In this document: positions 17,833 through 26,579 of the stretch, piece after piece
Numbering within the stretch: the stretch's first letter is position 1
How the letters are laid out: every line of letters starts with the position of its first letter
From: Spongiactinospora rosea
Lineage (GTDB): Bacteria > Actinomycetota > Actinomycetes > Streptosporangiales > Streptosporangiaceae
Direction of reading: 5' to 3'
Length of the DNA: 64,000 nt
NCBI RefSeq assembly: GCF_003315795.1
Contig: NZ_QMEY01000003.1
Span: 248,001-312,000, forward strand
Translations under genes and position numbers: made by a program
Notes under the pieces: model-generated
What the model was told of the DNA's origin: nothing
Database searches by the model: none
The model's input: only the letters and a program-made list of their open reading frames with translations

Positions 17833-18999
17833 ATGAAACGCCGTAACTTACTCCGCGCATCGGTGGTCGGCGCGGGGGCGCTGGCCTTCACCGGAAGCCT
17901 GTGGGAGGGCGCGTTCGCCGCCCCCGCCCAGAACGCCACCGGCCCCTACGGCCCGCTCCAGCCCGCCGACGCCAACGGCATCCAGTTGCCCGCGGGCTTT
18001 TCCAGCCGGGTGGTCGCCCGTTCCGGTCAGACCGTCCCCGGTACCTCCTACACCTGGCACGCGGCCCCCGACGGCGGCGCGTGCTTCGCCGACGGCAGCG
18101 GATGGATCTACGTGTCCAACGCCGAGATCGGCAGCCGCGGCGGTGGCGCGTCGGCGATCCGGTTCAACTCGGCGGGCACGGCGACGTCCGCCTACCGGAT
18201 CCTCGGCGGCACCGACCGCAACTGCGCAGGCGGCGCGACCCCGTGGAACACCTGGCTCTCCTGTGAGGAGGTGGACACCGGGCGGGTCTGGGAGACCTAT
18301 CCGTTCAGCGGCTCGAGCGGCACGGCGGTCGTCCGCCCGGCGATGGGACGCTTCAACCACGAGGCCGCCGCCTGTGACCCGGTACGCCGGGCCATCTACC
18401 TCACCGAGGACAAGTCCGACGGCTGCTTCTACCGTTTCCTGCCCACCACCTGGGGCGACCTGTCGTCCGGCACCCTCCAGGTCTTCCGCGCGGGCACCGC
18501 CACCTCCGGCTCCTTCACCTGGGCGAACGTACCCGACCCCGACGGCTCGCCCACCGCCACCCGCAACCAGGTCGCAGGGGCCAAGCGGTTCAACGGCGGC
18601 GAGGGGTGTCACTACGCGAGTGACACCGTGTGGTTCACCACCAAGGGCGACAACCGCGTGTGGCAGGTCAACCTGGCCGCGGGCACCTACGAACTCGCCT
18701 ACGACGACAACCTCGTCAACCCCGGCCCGGCCCCGCTGACCGGCGTGGACAACATCACCGGCTCCGGCTCCGGTGACCTGTACGTCGCCGAGGACGGCGG
18801 CAACATGGAGATCTGCCTGATCACCCCCGACGACAAGATCTCCGTCTTCCTGCGGATCGGCGGCCAGAGCTCGTCGGAGATCACCGGCCCGGCCTTCACG
18901 CCCGCGGGCGACCGCCTGTACTTCTCCTCCCAGCGCGGCACCAGCGGCTCCTCCTCCGGAGGCATCACCTACTGCGTGACCGGACCGTTCCGCACCTGA
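17833..18999 (+). CDS. Tat-exported PhoX-like (DUF839) phosphatase
   Basis: 388-aa exported beta-propeller protein of the PhoX/DUF839 family, calcium/iron-dependent alkaline phosphatases. The N-terminus MKRRNLLRASVVGAGALAFTG has twin arginines and a hydrophobic core, indicating Tat export. Recognisable segments are WNTWLSCEEV, GRFNHEAAACDP, IYLTEDKSDGCFYRF and NRVWQVNL, all typical of PhoX-like proteins. It is shorter than classical PhoX (about 600-700 aa) but matches the short actinomycete group. Phosphate-starvation control is inferred from the family and a single PHO-box-like heptamer. Its ribosome site is partly inside a hairpin. Confidence 0.87.
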   Translation: MKRRNLLRASVVGAGALAFTGSLWEGAFAAPAQNATGPYGPLQPADANGIQLPAGFSSRVVARSGQTVPGTSYTWHAAPDGGACFADGSGWIYVSNAEIGSRGGGASAIRFNSAGTATSAYRILGGTDRNCAGGATPWNTWLSCEEVDTGRVWETYPFSGSSGTAVVRPAMGRFNHEAAACDPVRRAIYLTEDKSDGCFYRFLPTTWGDLSSGTLQVFRAGTATSGSFTWANVPDPDGSPTATRNQVAGAKRFNGGEGCHYASDTVWFTTKGDNRVWQVNLAAGTYELAYDDNLVNPGPAPLTGVDNITGSGSGDLYVAEDGGNMEICLITPDDKISVFLRIGGQSSSEITGPAFTPAGDRLYFSSQRGTSGSSSGGITYCVTGPFRT

Positions 19000-19111
19000 C
19001 CCCCTCCTAGTGCCACCATTCCGTCACAATGGGTGAAAATCCCTATTGAAGGTGTCGGGAAAATGCAGAATCCTGGGGGGTGGTATCCGGCCGCTGAAGA
19101 GAGGGAACCCG

Positions 19112-19606
19112 ATGAGCGTCACCGACGAGGTACTGGCCAACGCCGAGCGCTACGCCGCCGCCTTCGCCCTGGGCGACCTGCGGCTGCCCCCCGCCAAGCG
19201 GCTGGCCGTGGTCGCCTGCATGGACGCCAGGCTCGACCCCTACGCCGTGCTCGGCCTGCGCGAGGGCGACGCGCACGTGATCCGCAACGCGGGCGGCGCG
19301 GTCACCGCCGACGCCCGCCGCAGCCTGGCCATCAGCCAGCGGCTGCTGGGCACCGTGGAGATCATCCTGATCCACCACACCGACTGCGGCATGCTCACCT
19401 TCACCGACGACGCGTTCAAGGCGGGCATCCAGACCGAGACCGGGATCCGGCCGGACTGGGCCGCCGAGGCGTTCAGCGACCTGGAGGAGGACGTCCGGCA
19501 GTCGATCGCCAGGATCAAGGGCGACCCCTTCATTCCGCACACCGACCAGGTGCGCGGGTTCGTCTACGAGGTGGAGACCGGCCGGCTGCGCGAGGTCAAG
19601 CCCTGA
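19112..19606 (+). CDS. Beta-class carbonic anhydrase
   Basis: 164-aa cytoplasmic zinc enzyme interconverting CO2 and bicarbonate. Zinc-site motifs are visible: ACMDARLDP (Cys plus Asp-Arg dyad) and IHHTDCGML (His and Cys). Length and sequence are very close to my recollection of mycobacterial Rv1284-type enzymes (about 163 aa; RNAGG, SLAISQRLLGT, ETGIRP and VRQS segments shared). The ATG at 19112 follows GAGAGGGAA. It is monocistronic, with a strong hairpin just downstream. Confidence 0.93.
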   Translation: MSVTDEVLANAERYAAAFALGDLRLPPAKRLAVVACMDARLDPYAVLGLREGDAHVIRNAGGAVTADARRSLAISQRLLGTVEIILIHHTDCGMLTFTDDAFKAGIQTETGIRPDWAAEAFSDLEEDVRQSIARIKGDPFIPHTDQVRGFVYEVETGRLREVKP

Positions 19607-19623
19607 AGCGGGCCGTCGCGAAA

Positions 19624-19668
19624 GGCGGCGCGGACGCCGGGGGACCAGCCCCCGGCGCCCGCGCCGCC
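19624..19668. terminator. Bidirectional terminator hairpin
   Basis: 20-bp arms with one mismatch (left arm 19624-19643, right arm 19649-19668; core GACGCCGGGGG / CCCCCGGCGCC) and a 5-nt loop ACCAG. It sits between the convergent carbonic anhydrase and amidohydrolase genes and could stop transcription from both sides. Confidence 0.8.
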
Positions 19669-19691
19669 GGAACGCTCCCGAGGGAGCCGGT

Positions 19692-21005
19692 TCAGTGCTC
19701 CTGCTCCTCTCCGCCGCCGCCCAGGCCGGGGGCCCACGGCTTGGCGGTCATCCCGTTCAGGTCCCAGACCACCTCGCCCGCGCGGACCGTCAGCTCACAG
19801 GTGAGCTTCTGGTCTCCGGCGAGCTTGAACCCGAAGCTGTCGGTGTAGCCGAACGCGCCCTTGTCCAGGTTGAAGACCGCGATGTCGGCGGGCGCCCCCA
19901 CGGACAGGTGACCGAGGTCGGCGCGCTTGACCGACTGGGCGGACTTCCAGGTGGAGGCCGCCACCACGTCCTTGAGCGGCATGCCGAGGACGAGGAACTT
20001 CGACATGACGTTGGCCATGTCCTTCATGCCGGAGTTCATGCTGGTCACGTGCAGGTCGGTGGAGAGGGTGTCCGGGGTGAAGCCCTCCTTCATGCCCGGC
20101 ACGGCGACCTTCCAGGCGAAGCTGCCGCCGCCGTGCCCGACGTCGAACAGCACGCCGCGCTTGCGCCCGGCCCACATGCCCGGGTTGAGCTTGCCGTCCT
20201 GGCCGAGTTCGCCGCGGTTGCCGGAGTAGGCGTGGGTGTAGATGTCACCCGGCCGCAGCTTCTCGGTGAGCAACTGCGCCAGCGGACGTTCCGGGCGATT
20301 GCTCCCGAAGTCCACCATCACCGGGATGTTCGCCTGCTCCCCGGCACTCACCGAGCGCTCCACCGGCTTCCAGTCCATGCCCTCGTAGTGGGCGGTCTTG
20401 ATGCCGACGATCACGCCCGGGTACTTCTTCGCCGTCCGGGCCGCGGGCCCGGCCCGCATGTCGCTCAGGTCCTGTTCGTACCTCCCGCCGGCCATCCCCC
20501 TGCCGACGATGTTGAGGAAGGCCAGCACCCGGGTCTTGGACTTGTCGATCACGTACTTCTTGAACTCGCCGAAGTTCTTCCAGCCCGCGGAACCGGTGTC
20601 CACCGCGGTGGTCACCCCCGACCGGAAGGTGAAGCCGTCCGGGGCGACGGCCAGCACGCCCGCCGCGTAGGCGTCGTTCCTGCCGGTGAACAGGTGGGCG
20701 TGCAGGTCGATGATGCCGGGCGTGACGTACTTGCCCGAGGCGTCCACGGTCCGCGCCGCCTGGGCCGGGTCGATGCCCGCCCCGACCTTGGCGATCTTGC
20801 CGTCCTTGACGGCGACGTCCGTGACCGCGTCGATCCCGTTCTTGGGGTCGATCACGTGACCCTGCCGGATCACGAGGTCGTAGGCGGCCTCGGCGTGCGC
20901 GGCCGGGGCCGCACCCGCCGTACCGGCGACCAGGGTGAGGACCGCCGGAAGCACGGCCCGGCCGAGGAGGGACCCCGGTTTGCGCGATCGTGATCTCATG
21001 CCCAT
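19692..21005 (-). CDS. Exported amidohydrolase/deacetylase-family metallohydrolase
   Basis: 437 aa, amidohydrolase superfamily (EF_0837-like, dihydroorotase/N-acyl-amino-acid deacylase relatives). A basic, hydrophobic N-terminus ending AAPAAHA is a Sec-type signal peptide, unexpected for a group whose members are usually cytoplasmic. Metal motifs are GIIDLHAHLF (HxH), GIKTAHYEG (candidate carboxylated Lys) and FDVGHGGGSF; the tail has GAPADIAVFNLDKG typical of the small beta-domain. It is last in a three-gene minus-strand operon after RidA and a SelA-fold PLP enzyme. In related operons this enzyme and the PLP enzyme act on acylated or sugar-derived amino compounds; substrate unknown. Confidence 0.87.
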   Translation of the reverse strand: MGMRSRSRKPGSLLGRAVLPAVLTLVAGTAGAAPAAHAEAAYDLVIRQGHVIDPKNGIDAVTDVAVKDGKIAKVGAGIDPAQAARTVDASGKYVTPGIIDLHAHLFTGRNDAYAAGVLAVAPDGFTFRSGVTTAVDTGSAGWKNFGEFKKYVIDKSKTRVLAFLNIVGRGMAGGRYEQDLSDMRAGPAARTAKKYPGVIVGIKTAHYEGMDWKPVERSVSAGEQANIPVMVDFGSNRPERPLAQLLTEKLRPGDIYTHAYSGNRGELGQDGKLNPGMWAGRKRGVLFDVGHGGGSFAWKVAVPGMKEGFTPDTLSTDLHVTSMNSGMKDMANVMSKFLVLGMPLKDVVAASTWKSAQSVKRADLGHLSVGAPADIAVFNLDKGAFGYTDSFGFKLAGDQKLTCELTVRAGEVVWDLNGMTAKPWAPGLGGGGEEQEH

Positions 21006-21021
21006 CTCATCCCGTCCAGGC

Positions 21022-21519
21022 TCATCTGACCGCGATGCAGTCGATCTCGACGAGCGAGTCGCCGGGGATGCCGGACTTGGCGGCGATGGTGGTGCGCACG
21101 CCCGGCTGGGCGCCGAACCGGCCCTTGAACACCTCGTTCATGCCGTCGTAGTCGGCGAGGTCGTTCAGGTAGACGTTCACCTTGAGGACCTTCTCCATGG
21201 AGGAGCCGACCGCTTCGAGGTTGCGCTTCAGCTCCTTCAGCACATGGTCGGTGTGCGCGCGGATGTCACCGGGGAAGTGCGCGCCGATCCCGGAGAGGAA
21301 CACCAGGTCGCCGTACGTGACGACCGGGCTGAACAGCGGGTCCTTCGGCGGCTGGCCGCCCGGCCAGTGGACCTCCTTGCGCGGTTTGCGGCCCTTCCCG
21401 TGGCCGGCCGCCTCCACGTCGTCGGCCGCGGCGGCGGTGGCGGTGGCGAGGACCGGCACGGCGGCGACCGCGGCCACGGCCGGCGCGCTGCGCATGAAGT
21501 CCCGGCGGTTCGAGGTCAC
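21022..21519 (-). CDS. Tat-exported RidA/YjgF-family protein
   Basis: 165 aa. The mature domain (about residues 55-165) is RidA-like: SPVVTYGDLVFLSGIG, a C-terminal PGVRTTIAAKSGIPGDSLVEID with the conserved Arg and Glu. RidA proteins hydrolyse reactive enamines and imines released by PLP enzymes. The N-terminus VTSNRRDFMRSAPAVAAVAAV is a twin-arginine signal, so this member is exported folded. I chose the GTG at 21519 because of AAGGAGG 4 bp upstream. It is encoded between the PLP enzyme and the amidohydrolase, which supports a joint pathway outside the cytoplasm. Confidence 0.88.
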   Translation of the reverse strand: MTSNRRDFMRSAPAVAAVAAVPVLATATAAAADDVEAAGHGKGRKPRKEVHWPGGQPPKDPLFSPVVTYGDLVFLSGIGAHFPGDIRAHTDHVLKELKRNLEAVGSSMEKVLKVNVYLNDLADYDGMNEVFKGRFGAQPGVRTTIAAKSGIPGDSLVEIDCIAVR

Positions 21520-21592
21520 GCTTCCTCCTTCTTCCACGCCGCTCGGGCGTGCTGGGGTTCGGGGGGTTCGGGGGGTCTTCGGGACTGAGGGG

Positions 21593-23188
21593 TCAGCCCG
21601 CACGGGTGGCCGTCCAGGTGGCCTTGAGGTACTCGCCCATGTCGAGGTCGCCGCGCATGGCGCCGCCCGCCACGGTGCCGGTGAAGGTGAAGTCGAGGGC
21701 GTCGCCGTGCGACTCGGGGTAGACGCTGCGCAGCCGTACGGTGTCGCCGCTCACGGTGCCGGTCAGGTCCCGGGTGACGAACTCCCCGGTGTGGGAGCCG
21801 GTCACCTTCTCGCCGCTCTGGGTGAGTTGCAGCCGGTGCGCGGTGGAGCTGCCGGCCAGGTACTGGATCTTCACCGCCCAGGTGCCGCCGACCTGGACCG
21901 CGGGCGGCTTCGGCGGCTCCGGCGGGGCGGGCGGGTCGCGCAGCAGCTCCACCAGCCGCCGCGCGATGACCTTCTCGTCGCCGGGGGAGAGCATGTACGG
22001 CGTGATCGACACGCCGGTCTTGCCTCCGCCGCCGGTCTGGTTCAGCGCGATCCGCGGCTCGTCGTCGTAGAGGGTGTCCATCACGGTCTTGCCGGACACG
22101 CCGAGCCGCTGCTCCTCCCACAGGATGCGCAGCGACGGCGTCCGGTTGGACAGGCCCTCGGGCTGCACGACCTCCGTGGTCACGCCCTTGACGGAGGAGA
22201 CCCGGCGGGCGATGTAGCGCAGCCAGGACTCCCAGCGGGCGTACTCGGCGTCGTGGTCGCGCCGCACCCACGTCTCCACGGCCATGAGCATGCCCATGGC
22301 CTCTTCCTTGCCGACCTTGAAGCCGCGGGCGAAGCCGTGGTGCGGGGCGCTGTGCACCCAGGCCGCCCGGACCAGGTCCTCGCGGCCGAGCAGCAGCCCG
22401 GCCGACTGCGGGCCGCGGATGGCCTTGCCGCCGCTGTAGGCGACCAGGTCGGCGCCGTAGCCCAGGTGGACGTTGGGGATGGTCAGGATCTCCGCCGCCG
22501 CGTCCACCAGGACCGGCACGCCGCGCGGCTTGGCCACCTCGGCGATGACCTTGGTGTTCAGCTCGCTCTTGTCCACGCGCGGCCCGGCCATGATGTAGAC
22601 CAGCGCGGTCTGCGGCCCGATCGCCGCCTCCAGCTCCTGGCGGGTGGAGACCTCCACGACCTTCACCCCGACCGCGCTGATCGCCGCCTCGTAGACGTTG
22701 CGGGAGTGCTTGGGGATGATCACCTCGGTCTTCTGGAAGCCGGTGAGGTCGGGGATGCGCACGTGCAGGTCGGGGTTGCCGCCCGCGACGCAGGCCGCGG
22801 TGGCGTGCGTCAGACCGGCCGCGCAGCCCGAGCTGACCAGCCCGAACTCCGCCTTGGTCAGCTCGGCCAGGCGCCTGCCCACGGCGTCGGCCAGCTCGTC
22901 CAGGTGGACGTACTGCCGGGACGCCTGGTCGATCGCCTCCCGCACCTGGGGCAGCATCAGCGAGCCGCTGAGGATGGTGAACGTGCCGCGCGCGTTGATC
23001 AGCGGGCGCACGCCGATGGCCCGGTAGATGTCCTTGGCGGCGGCGCCCGCGGCTCCGGTGGGTACGGCGTGCGCGGCGGCGGCGGCTTCGGCGGCGGGGC
23101 TCAGTAACGGACCCAGCGCGAGGGCGCCGCCCACTCCCGCGCTGCTTCGGAGGATATTACGACGAGACAGAGCGTCAGCACGCACCAT
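21593..23188 (-). CDS. Tat-exported SelA-fold PLP enzyme with C-terminal beta domain
   Basis: 531 aa. The N-terminus MVRADALSRRNILRSSAGVGGALALG has a clear twin-arginine signal. The main domain (about 55-430) is a fold-type I PLP enzyme of the selenocysteine-synthase-like/D-glucosaminate-6-phosphate ammonia-lyase group. Cofactor Lys is K255 in AYSGGKAIRGPQSAG; preceding VDAAAEI supplies the pyridine-binding Asp. A Pro-rich linker (PPAPPEPPKPPA) leads to a roughly 95-residue beta-rich C-terminal domain (WAVKIQYLAGSS, GDTVRLRSVYPE) not usual for the family. It is not SelA: it is exported and lacks a selB neighbour. Start ATG 23188 is preceded by GGGGG. Followed by ridA and the amidohydrolase. 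Confidence 0.87.
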   Translation of the reverse strand: MVRADALSRRNILRSSAGVGGALALGPLLSPAAEAAAAAHAVPTGAAGAAAKDIYRAIGVRPLINARGTFTILSGSLMLPQVREAIDQASRQYVHLDELADAVGRRLAELTKAEFGLVSSGCAAGLTHATAACVAGGNPDLHVRIPDLTGFQKTEVIIPKHSRNVYEAAISAVGVKVVEVSTRQELEAAIGPQTALVYIMAGPRVDKSELNTKVIAEVAKPRGVPVLVDAAAEILTIPNVHLGYGADLVAYSGGKAIRGPQSAGLLLGREDLVRAAWVHSAPHHGFARGFKVGKEEAMGMLMAVETWVRRDHDAEYARWESWLRYIARRVSSVKGVTTEVVQPEGLSNRTPSLRILWEEQRLGVSGKTVMDTLYDDEPRIALNQTGGGGKTGVSITPYMLSPGDEKVIARRLVELLRDPPAPPEPPKPPAVQVGGTWAVKIQYLAGSSTAHRLQLTQSGEKVTGSHTGEFVTRDLTGTVSGDTVRLRSVYPESHGDALDFTFTGTVAGGAMRGDLDMGEYLKATWTATRAG

Positions 23189-23877
23189 GGCCCCCAGGCA
23201 CTTCGTATATCGTCGGGCAGCCCAACGGTACGAAGGTGGGGGACGGGTGTTAAGCGCGTTTTTCTGATGACCGTATTCGCGGGGCGAATGAACGGCGCGC
23301 ATCCGCCGGGTGAAGAATCGGCGGTCAGGGGGCTGAGGTGCGGATTTGCCCTGGTAGATGGGGTAATGAGCGCGCCAGGGCCTCCTCACCGGTGGGCGGG
23401 GGCTGCACCTGGCGGCCGGAGAACGGCCGGTCGGCGTGTTCTGCGTCGCGGCACAACCGATCCGATCGGATCGCGCCCTAACTATACAGATAACTCCAGT
23501 TAAGGGCTGTTCGCCCCCCTGTGGGGCATTGCGCGGGCCGGGCCCGGCCCGGCTACGTAGCGTGCATCCGTAACGCCGGTACTTGCATGGAAAACCGATG
23601 TCATTACGGAGTCACGGCCCGAGTGATGCCCGCGCGGGGCGGACGGCGCTCCGCCTCGCGCCCGCGCCGGTATGACGGCCGGGGCCGGGCCGTCGTGGGC
23701 GCCGCCCGCGCGGGGGAGCGGTACCGGGGCGCTCACCGCGCCGGGGATGAACGAACTGTTTCTGGGCAGGGTGAATCGCCCACCGTGCAGGGGGCGTTTT
23801 CCATAACGCCGTGATATGCACCGGGGTGATAGATGTTATGGCCATGAGGGCTGGATGTTATGGGCTTGGATTATGGG
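23189..23877. other. 689-bp region without a convincing gene
   Basis: Contains the promoter of the exported PLP operon (minus) and the downstream flank of the lysR gene. I see a perfect 16-bp palindrome CGATCCGATCGGATCG at 23458-23473, an AT-rich stretch after it (ACTATACAGATAACTCC), and three copies of CCATAAC/GTTATGG at 23801-23807, 23835-23841 and 23857-23863; the first two are inverted and may form a stem after lysR. Short reading frames here have no recognisable family or ribosome site. Confidence 0.45.
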
Positions 23878-24849
23878 CTAGGGCACGGTCCCGAATCCGG
23901 GGTGGGCGCCGAGCCAGTTCAGATAACGCTGGCTGCGGCGTACCGCGTCCATGTGAGCGGCCTTGGCGTGCACCACGAGGGCCGGGGCGGCCTCCGCGGC
24001 CGGTGACTCCGGGTGCCAGCCGAGGACCTGCCGCCAGCGCAGCGGCGCGCCCGCGATGGGCAGCAGGGTGACCCCCGGCGTCAGCCGGAACGTCGCCTGG
24101 CACAGCGCCACGGCCCGGCCGAGCTGGGCCAGGTGGACGCAGGTCGCCACGTCGGTCTCGTAGATCGTGCGGGGGGTGAAACCGGCCCGTGCGCAGGCCG
24201 CGGCGAAGCAGTCGGCGAAGCAGCCGTCCCCCGGCGTGACCGCCCAGTTCTCCTGGGCGAGCGCGCCGAGTTCGACCTCCGGCTCGCCCGCCAGCGGGTG
24301 GTTCTCGCCGAGCAGGATGCACACCGCGTCCAGCGCCACCGACCGCCAGGACAGATTCTCGCCGGACGGCGGAGAACTGTCCCCGCAGACGCCGACAGCG
24401 GCGAAGTCGAGCCTGCCCAGCATCAGCATCTCCGACAGCTCGTTGGCCGACCAGGAGGTGTGGGTGCTGACGCTGGCGTTGGGATGGGCCGCGGCCAGCC
24501 GGTCCACCAGACCGCCCAGGATGGGGCTGTTGGTCGCGCCGATGCGGTAGCGCTGCTGTTCACCGTCGGCGTTGTCGGCGAACCTCGCGAACCGGGCGGC
24601 CTCCTCCTGTAGCTGGCGGGCGGCCGGCAGCAGCACCCTGGCACGGGTGAGCACCAGCTCTCCGAGCGCGGTGGGGCGCGCCCCGGTGTGGTCACGCTCG
24701 AACAGGGCGCCCCCGAGCGCGCGCTCGATGCGCTTGAGCTGGGCGGTCAGGGCGGGTTGGGCCAGGCCGAGCACGGTTGCGGCCTTGGATACGCTGCCTG
24801 CTTCCGCGACGGCACGAACTATCCTGAGGTGGCGGAGCTCCAGATCCAT
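23878..24849 (-). CDS. LysR-family transcriptional regulator
   Basis: 323 aa. Typical LysR N-terminus: DLELRHLRIVRAVAEAGSVSKAATVLGLAQPALTAQLKRIE (quoted for identification in parts), then a PBP2-type effector domain. The C-terminal domain is Cys-rich for this family (CGDSS, GDGCFADCFAAACARAG), which might bear on redox or metal sensing, but this is speculative. No divergent target lies next to the start: the LLM oxidoreductase is on the same strand upstream. Targets are unknown. Confidence 0.88.
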   Translation of the reverse strand: MDLELRHLRIVRAVAEAGSVSKAATVLGLAQPALTAQLKRIERALGGALFERDHTGARPTALGELVLTRARVLLPAARQLQEEAARFARFADNADGEQQRYRIGATNSPILGGLVDRLAAAHPNASVSTHTSWSANELSEMLMLGRLDFAAVGVCGDSSPPSGENLSWRSVALDAVCILLGENHPLAGEPEVELGALAQENWAVTPGDGCFADCFAAACARAGFTPRTIYETDVATCVHLAQLGRAVALCQATFRLTPGVTLLPIAGAPLRWRQVLGWHPESPAAEAAPALVVHAKAAHMDAVRRSQRYLNWLGAHPGFGTVP

Positions 24850-24948
24850 AGCCGAACGGTATGGCCCGGACGTCCCCCTGCCAATGAGAAAATGTCACGA
24901 AGTTTGACGAATCTGAGTCGGACCGTTCCTAAATCCGGCTTAACCCCG

Positions 24949-26007
24949 TTAATCGGTCATCTTGTACGCTTTGGCGATCAACTCATACGAGCGGATGCGA
25001 TTCTCGCCGCCGTACATCGTCGCCGTGATCATCAGCTCGTCCACGCCGGTCCGCTCGCGCAGCTCCGACAGCCCGGCCCGGACGGCGTCCGGCTCGCCGT
25101 ACACGACATTGGACAGCCAGGAGTCCAGGAACTCCTCCTCGACCATGGAGTAGGGGTGGTTCTCGGCCTCCTCCGGTGTGGGCACCGGCGAGGGCGTGCC
25201 GCGGCGCAGCCGCAGCATGGCCAGGCCCCCGGTGCGCGCCAGCCGGTGCGCCTCCTGGGCGGTGTCGGCGGCGATCGCGCCCACCCCGATCATCGCGTAC
25301 GGCCGGTCCAGCACCGCCGAAGGCTGGAACGCCGAGCGGTACAGGGCCAGCGCGGGCTCGGTGTTGGCGGCGCTGAAGTGGTGGGCGAACGCGAACGGCA
25401 GCCCGAGCAGGCCCGCGAGCTGCGCGCTGAACCCGCTGGAGCCGAGCAGCCAGACCGGCGGGCGGCCCGCGGGGTCGCGCGGCACGGCCAGGATGCGCTC
25501 GAAGCGGTGGCCGGGCTCGAAGGAGCCGTCCATGAACGACACCAGCTCGCCGACCTCCTGCGGGAACCGGTCGGCGTCGCCGCGGCGCAGCGCCGCCGCG
25601 GTCGCCCCGTCGGTGCCCGGGGCGCGGCCGAGGCCCAGGTCGATGCGGCCGGGGTGCAGCGCGTGCAGCATGCCGAACTGCTCGGCGATGATCAGCGGAG
25701 CGTGGTTGGGCAGCATCACCCCGCCCGAACCGAGCCGGATGGAGCTGGTGTGCGCCGCCAGGTGGGCGATGAGCACCGCCGGGGAGGAACTCGCGACACC
25801 CGGCATGCCATGGTGCTCGGCCACCCACAGCCGGTGGTAACCCCACGCCTCCGCCTTGCGCGCCAGCTCGGTGCTCGTGCGCAGCGCGTCGGCGGGGGTG
25901 TGGCCGGTGCTCACGGTCGCGAGGTCCAGCACCGACAGCGGAACTTCGGCATCGCCCTTGGCGATGCCCCTGATCTCGTCGCTCACGTCGGGCACAACCC
26001 AGAGCAT
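24949..26007 (-). CDS. LLM-class flavin-dependent oxidoreductase
   Basis: 352-aa luciferase-like monooxygenase, F420- or FMN-dependent. Diagnostic segments: [63 protein letters not shown] and [15 protein letters not shown], which match the common MsnO8-like subgroup. The reading frame extends upstream but overlaps the divergent DUF6158 gene antisense, so I start at ATG 26007 (alternatively the GTG a few codons in). Substrate unknown; the adjacent LysR gene downstream may or may not regulate it. Confidence 0.88.
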   Translation of the reverse strand: MLWVVPDVSDEIRGIAKGDAEVPLSVLDLATVSTGHTPADALRTSTELARKAEAWGYHRLWVAEHHGMPGVASSSPAVLIAHLAAHTSSIRLGSGGVMLPNHAPLIIAEQFGMLHALHPGRIDLGLGRAPGTDGATAAALRRGDADRFPQEVGELVSFMDGSFEPGHRFERILAVPRDPAGRPPVWLLGSSGFSAQLAGLLGLPFAFAHHFSAANTEPALALYRSAFQPSAVLDRPYAMIGVGAIAADTAQEAHRLARTGGLAMLRLRRGTPSPVPTPEEAENHPYSMVEEEFLDSWLSNVVYGEPDAVRAGLSELRERTGVDELMITATMYGGENRIRSYELIAKAYKMTD

Positions 26008-26058
26008 GCCCGGCCCTATTCCAGGTGACGCGGGGTCTCTGGTGGGTAAGCGGTAAGT

Positions 26059-26283
26059 ATGACAATGGGTATAGATCCTCGGGTACTCCCGGAAGAAGAC
26101 CTGCTTCGCGAGCTGCGCCACGTCCACGTGACGCGCACCGAGACCCTGCGGCACGGATCCGACGACGCCCTCGACAACCACACCGTCCGCACCAGGGAGC
26201 TGGAGGCGGAGTACCTGCGCCGCCACCCCGAGCGGGAGATCGACCCGGAACGCCTGAGGGAAGGAGCGCGACAACGTGTCTAG
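26059..26283 (+). CDS. DUF6158-type small protein
   Basis: 74-aa highly charged, helical, cytoplasmic protein ([46 protein letters not shown]). I recognise this as the DUF6158-type small protein common in actinomycetes; function unknown. The second Met (26065) is an equally good start. It overlaps the next gene by 8 bp, so the two are likely co-translated. Confidence 0.75.
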   Translation: MTMGIDPRVLPEEDLLRELRHVHVTRTETLRHGSDDALDNHTVRTRELEAEYLRRHPEREIDPERLREGARQRV

Positions 26284-26548
26284 ACATGCGCCGCATTCAT
26301 CGCATTCGCCGCCGAGAAGCCTGCATGACGTCCAGGCGCTCACCGACGCCGAGACCACCGTGTACGAGGCGGTCTGCTCGCTCGCGGTGGACGGCCGGAT
26401 CGCCCACGTGCCCGACGTGGCCCAGATGACCGGCCAGCCCGAGCACGAGGTGCGTCAGCGCCTGGTCCGGCTGGTGGAGAACGGCTGGCTGAACCAGAAG
26501 GGCGAGGGCTTCGCCCTGGGCCCGCACGACTGGGGCCTCGAATACTGA
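26276..26548 (+). CDS. Small winged-helix-like protein, unknown
   Basis: 90 aa from a GTG overlapping the upstream gene. Residues 20-85 ([49 protein letters not shown], in parts) read like a small winged-helix DNA-binding domain similar to MarR/GntR wings. The acidic C-terminus ends in GPHDWGLEY. Conserved pairing with the preceding DUF6158-type gene is suggested by the 8-bp overlap. No target can be named. Confidence 0.65.
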   Translation: MSRHAPHSSHSPPRSLHDVQALTDAETTVYEAVCSLAVDGRIAHVPDVAQMTGQPEHEVRQRLVRLVENGWLNQKGEGFALGPHDWGLEY

Positions 26549-26579
26549 GTTTCCGTCCCCCTGCCCCCCGGGAGGATCG

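Noticed and set aside
21593..23188. The PLP enzyme as SelA (selenocysteine synthase)
   Set aside because: It has a Tat signal, an extra C-terminal domain, and belongs with RidA and an amidohydrolase; SelA is cytoplasmic and normally sits with selB.
23267..23814. Small plus-strand frames in the gap before lysR
   Set aside because: No ribosome site, no recognisable domain, and composition like shadow frames.
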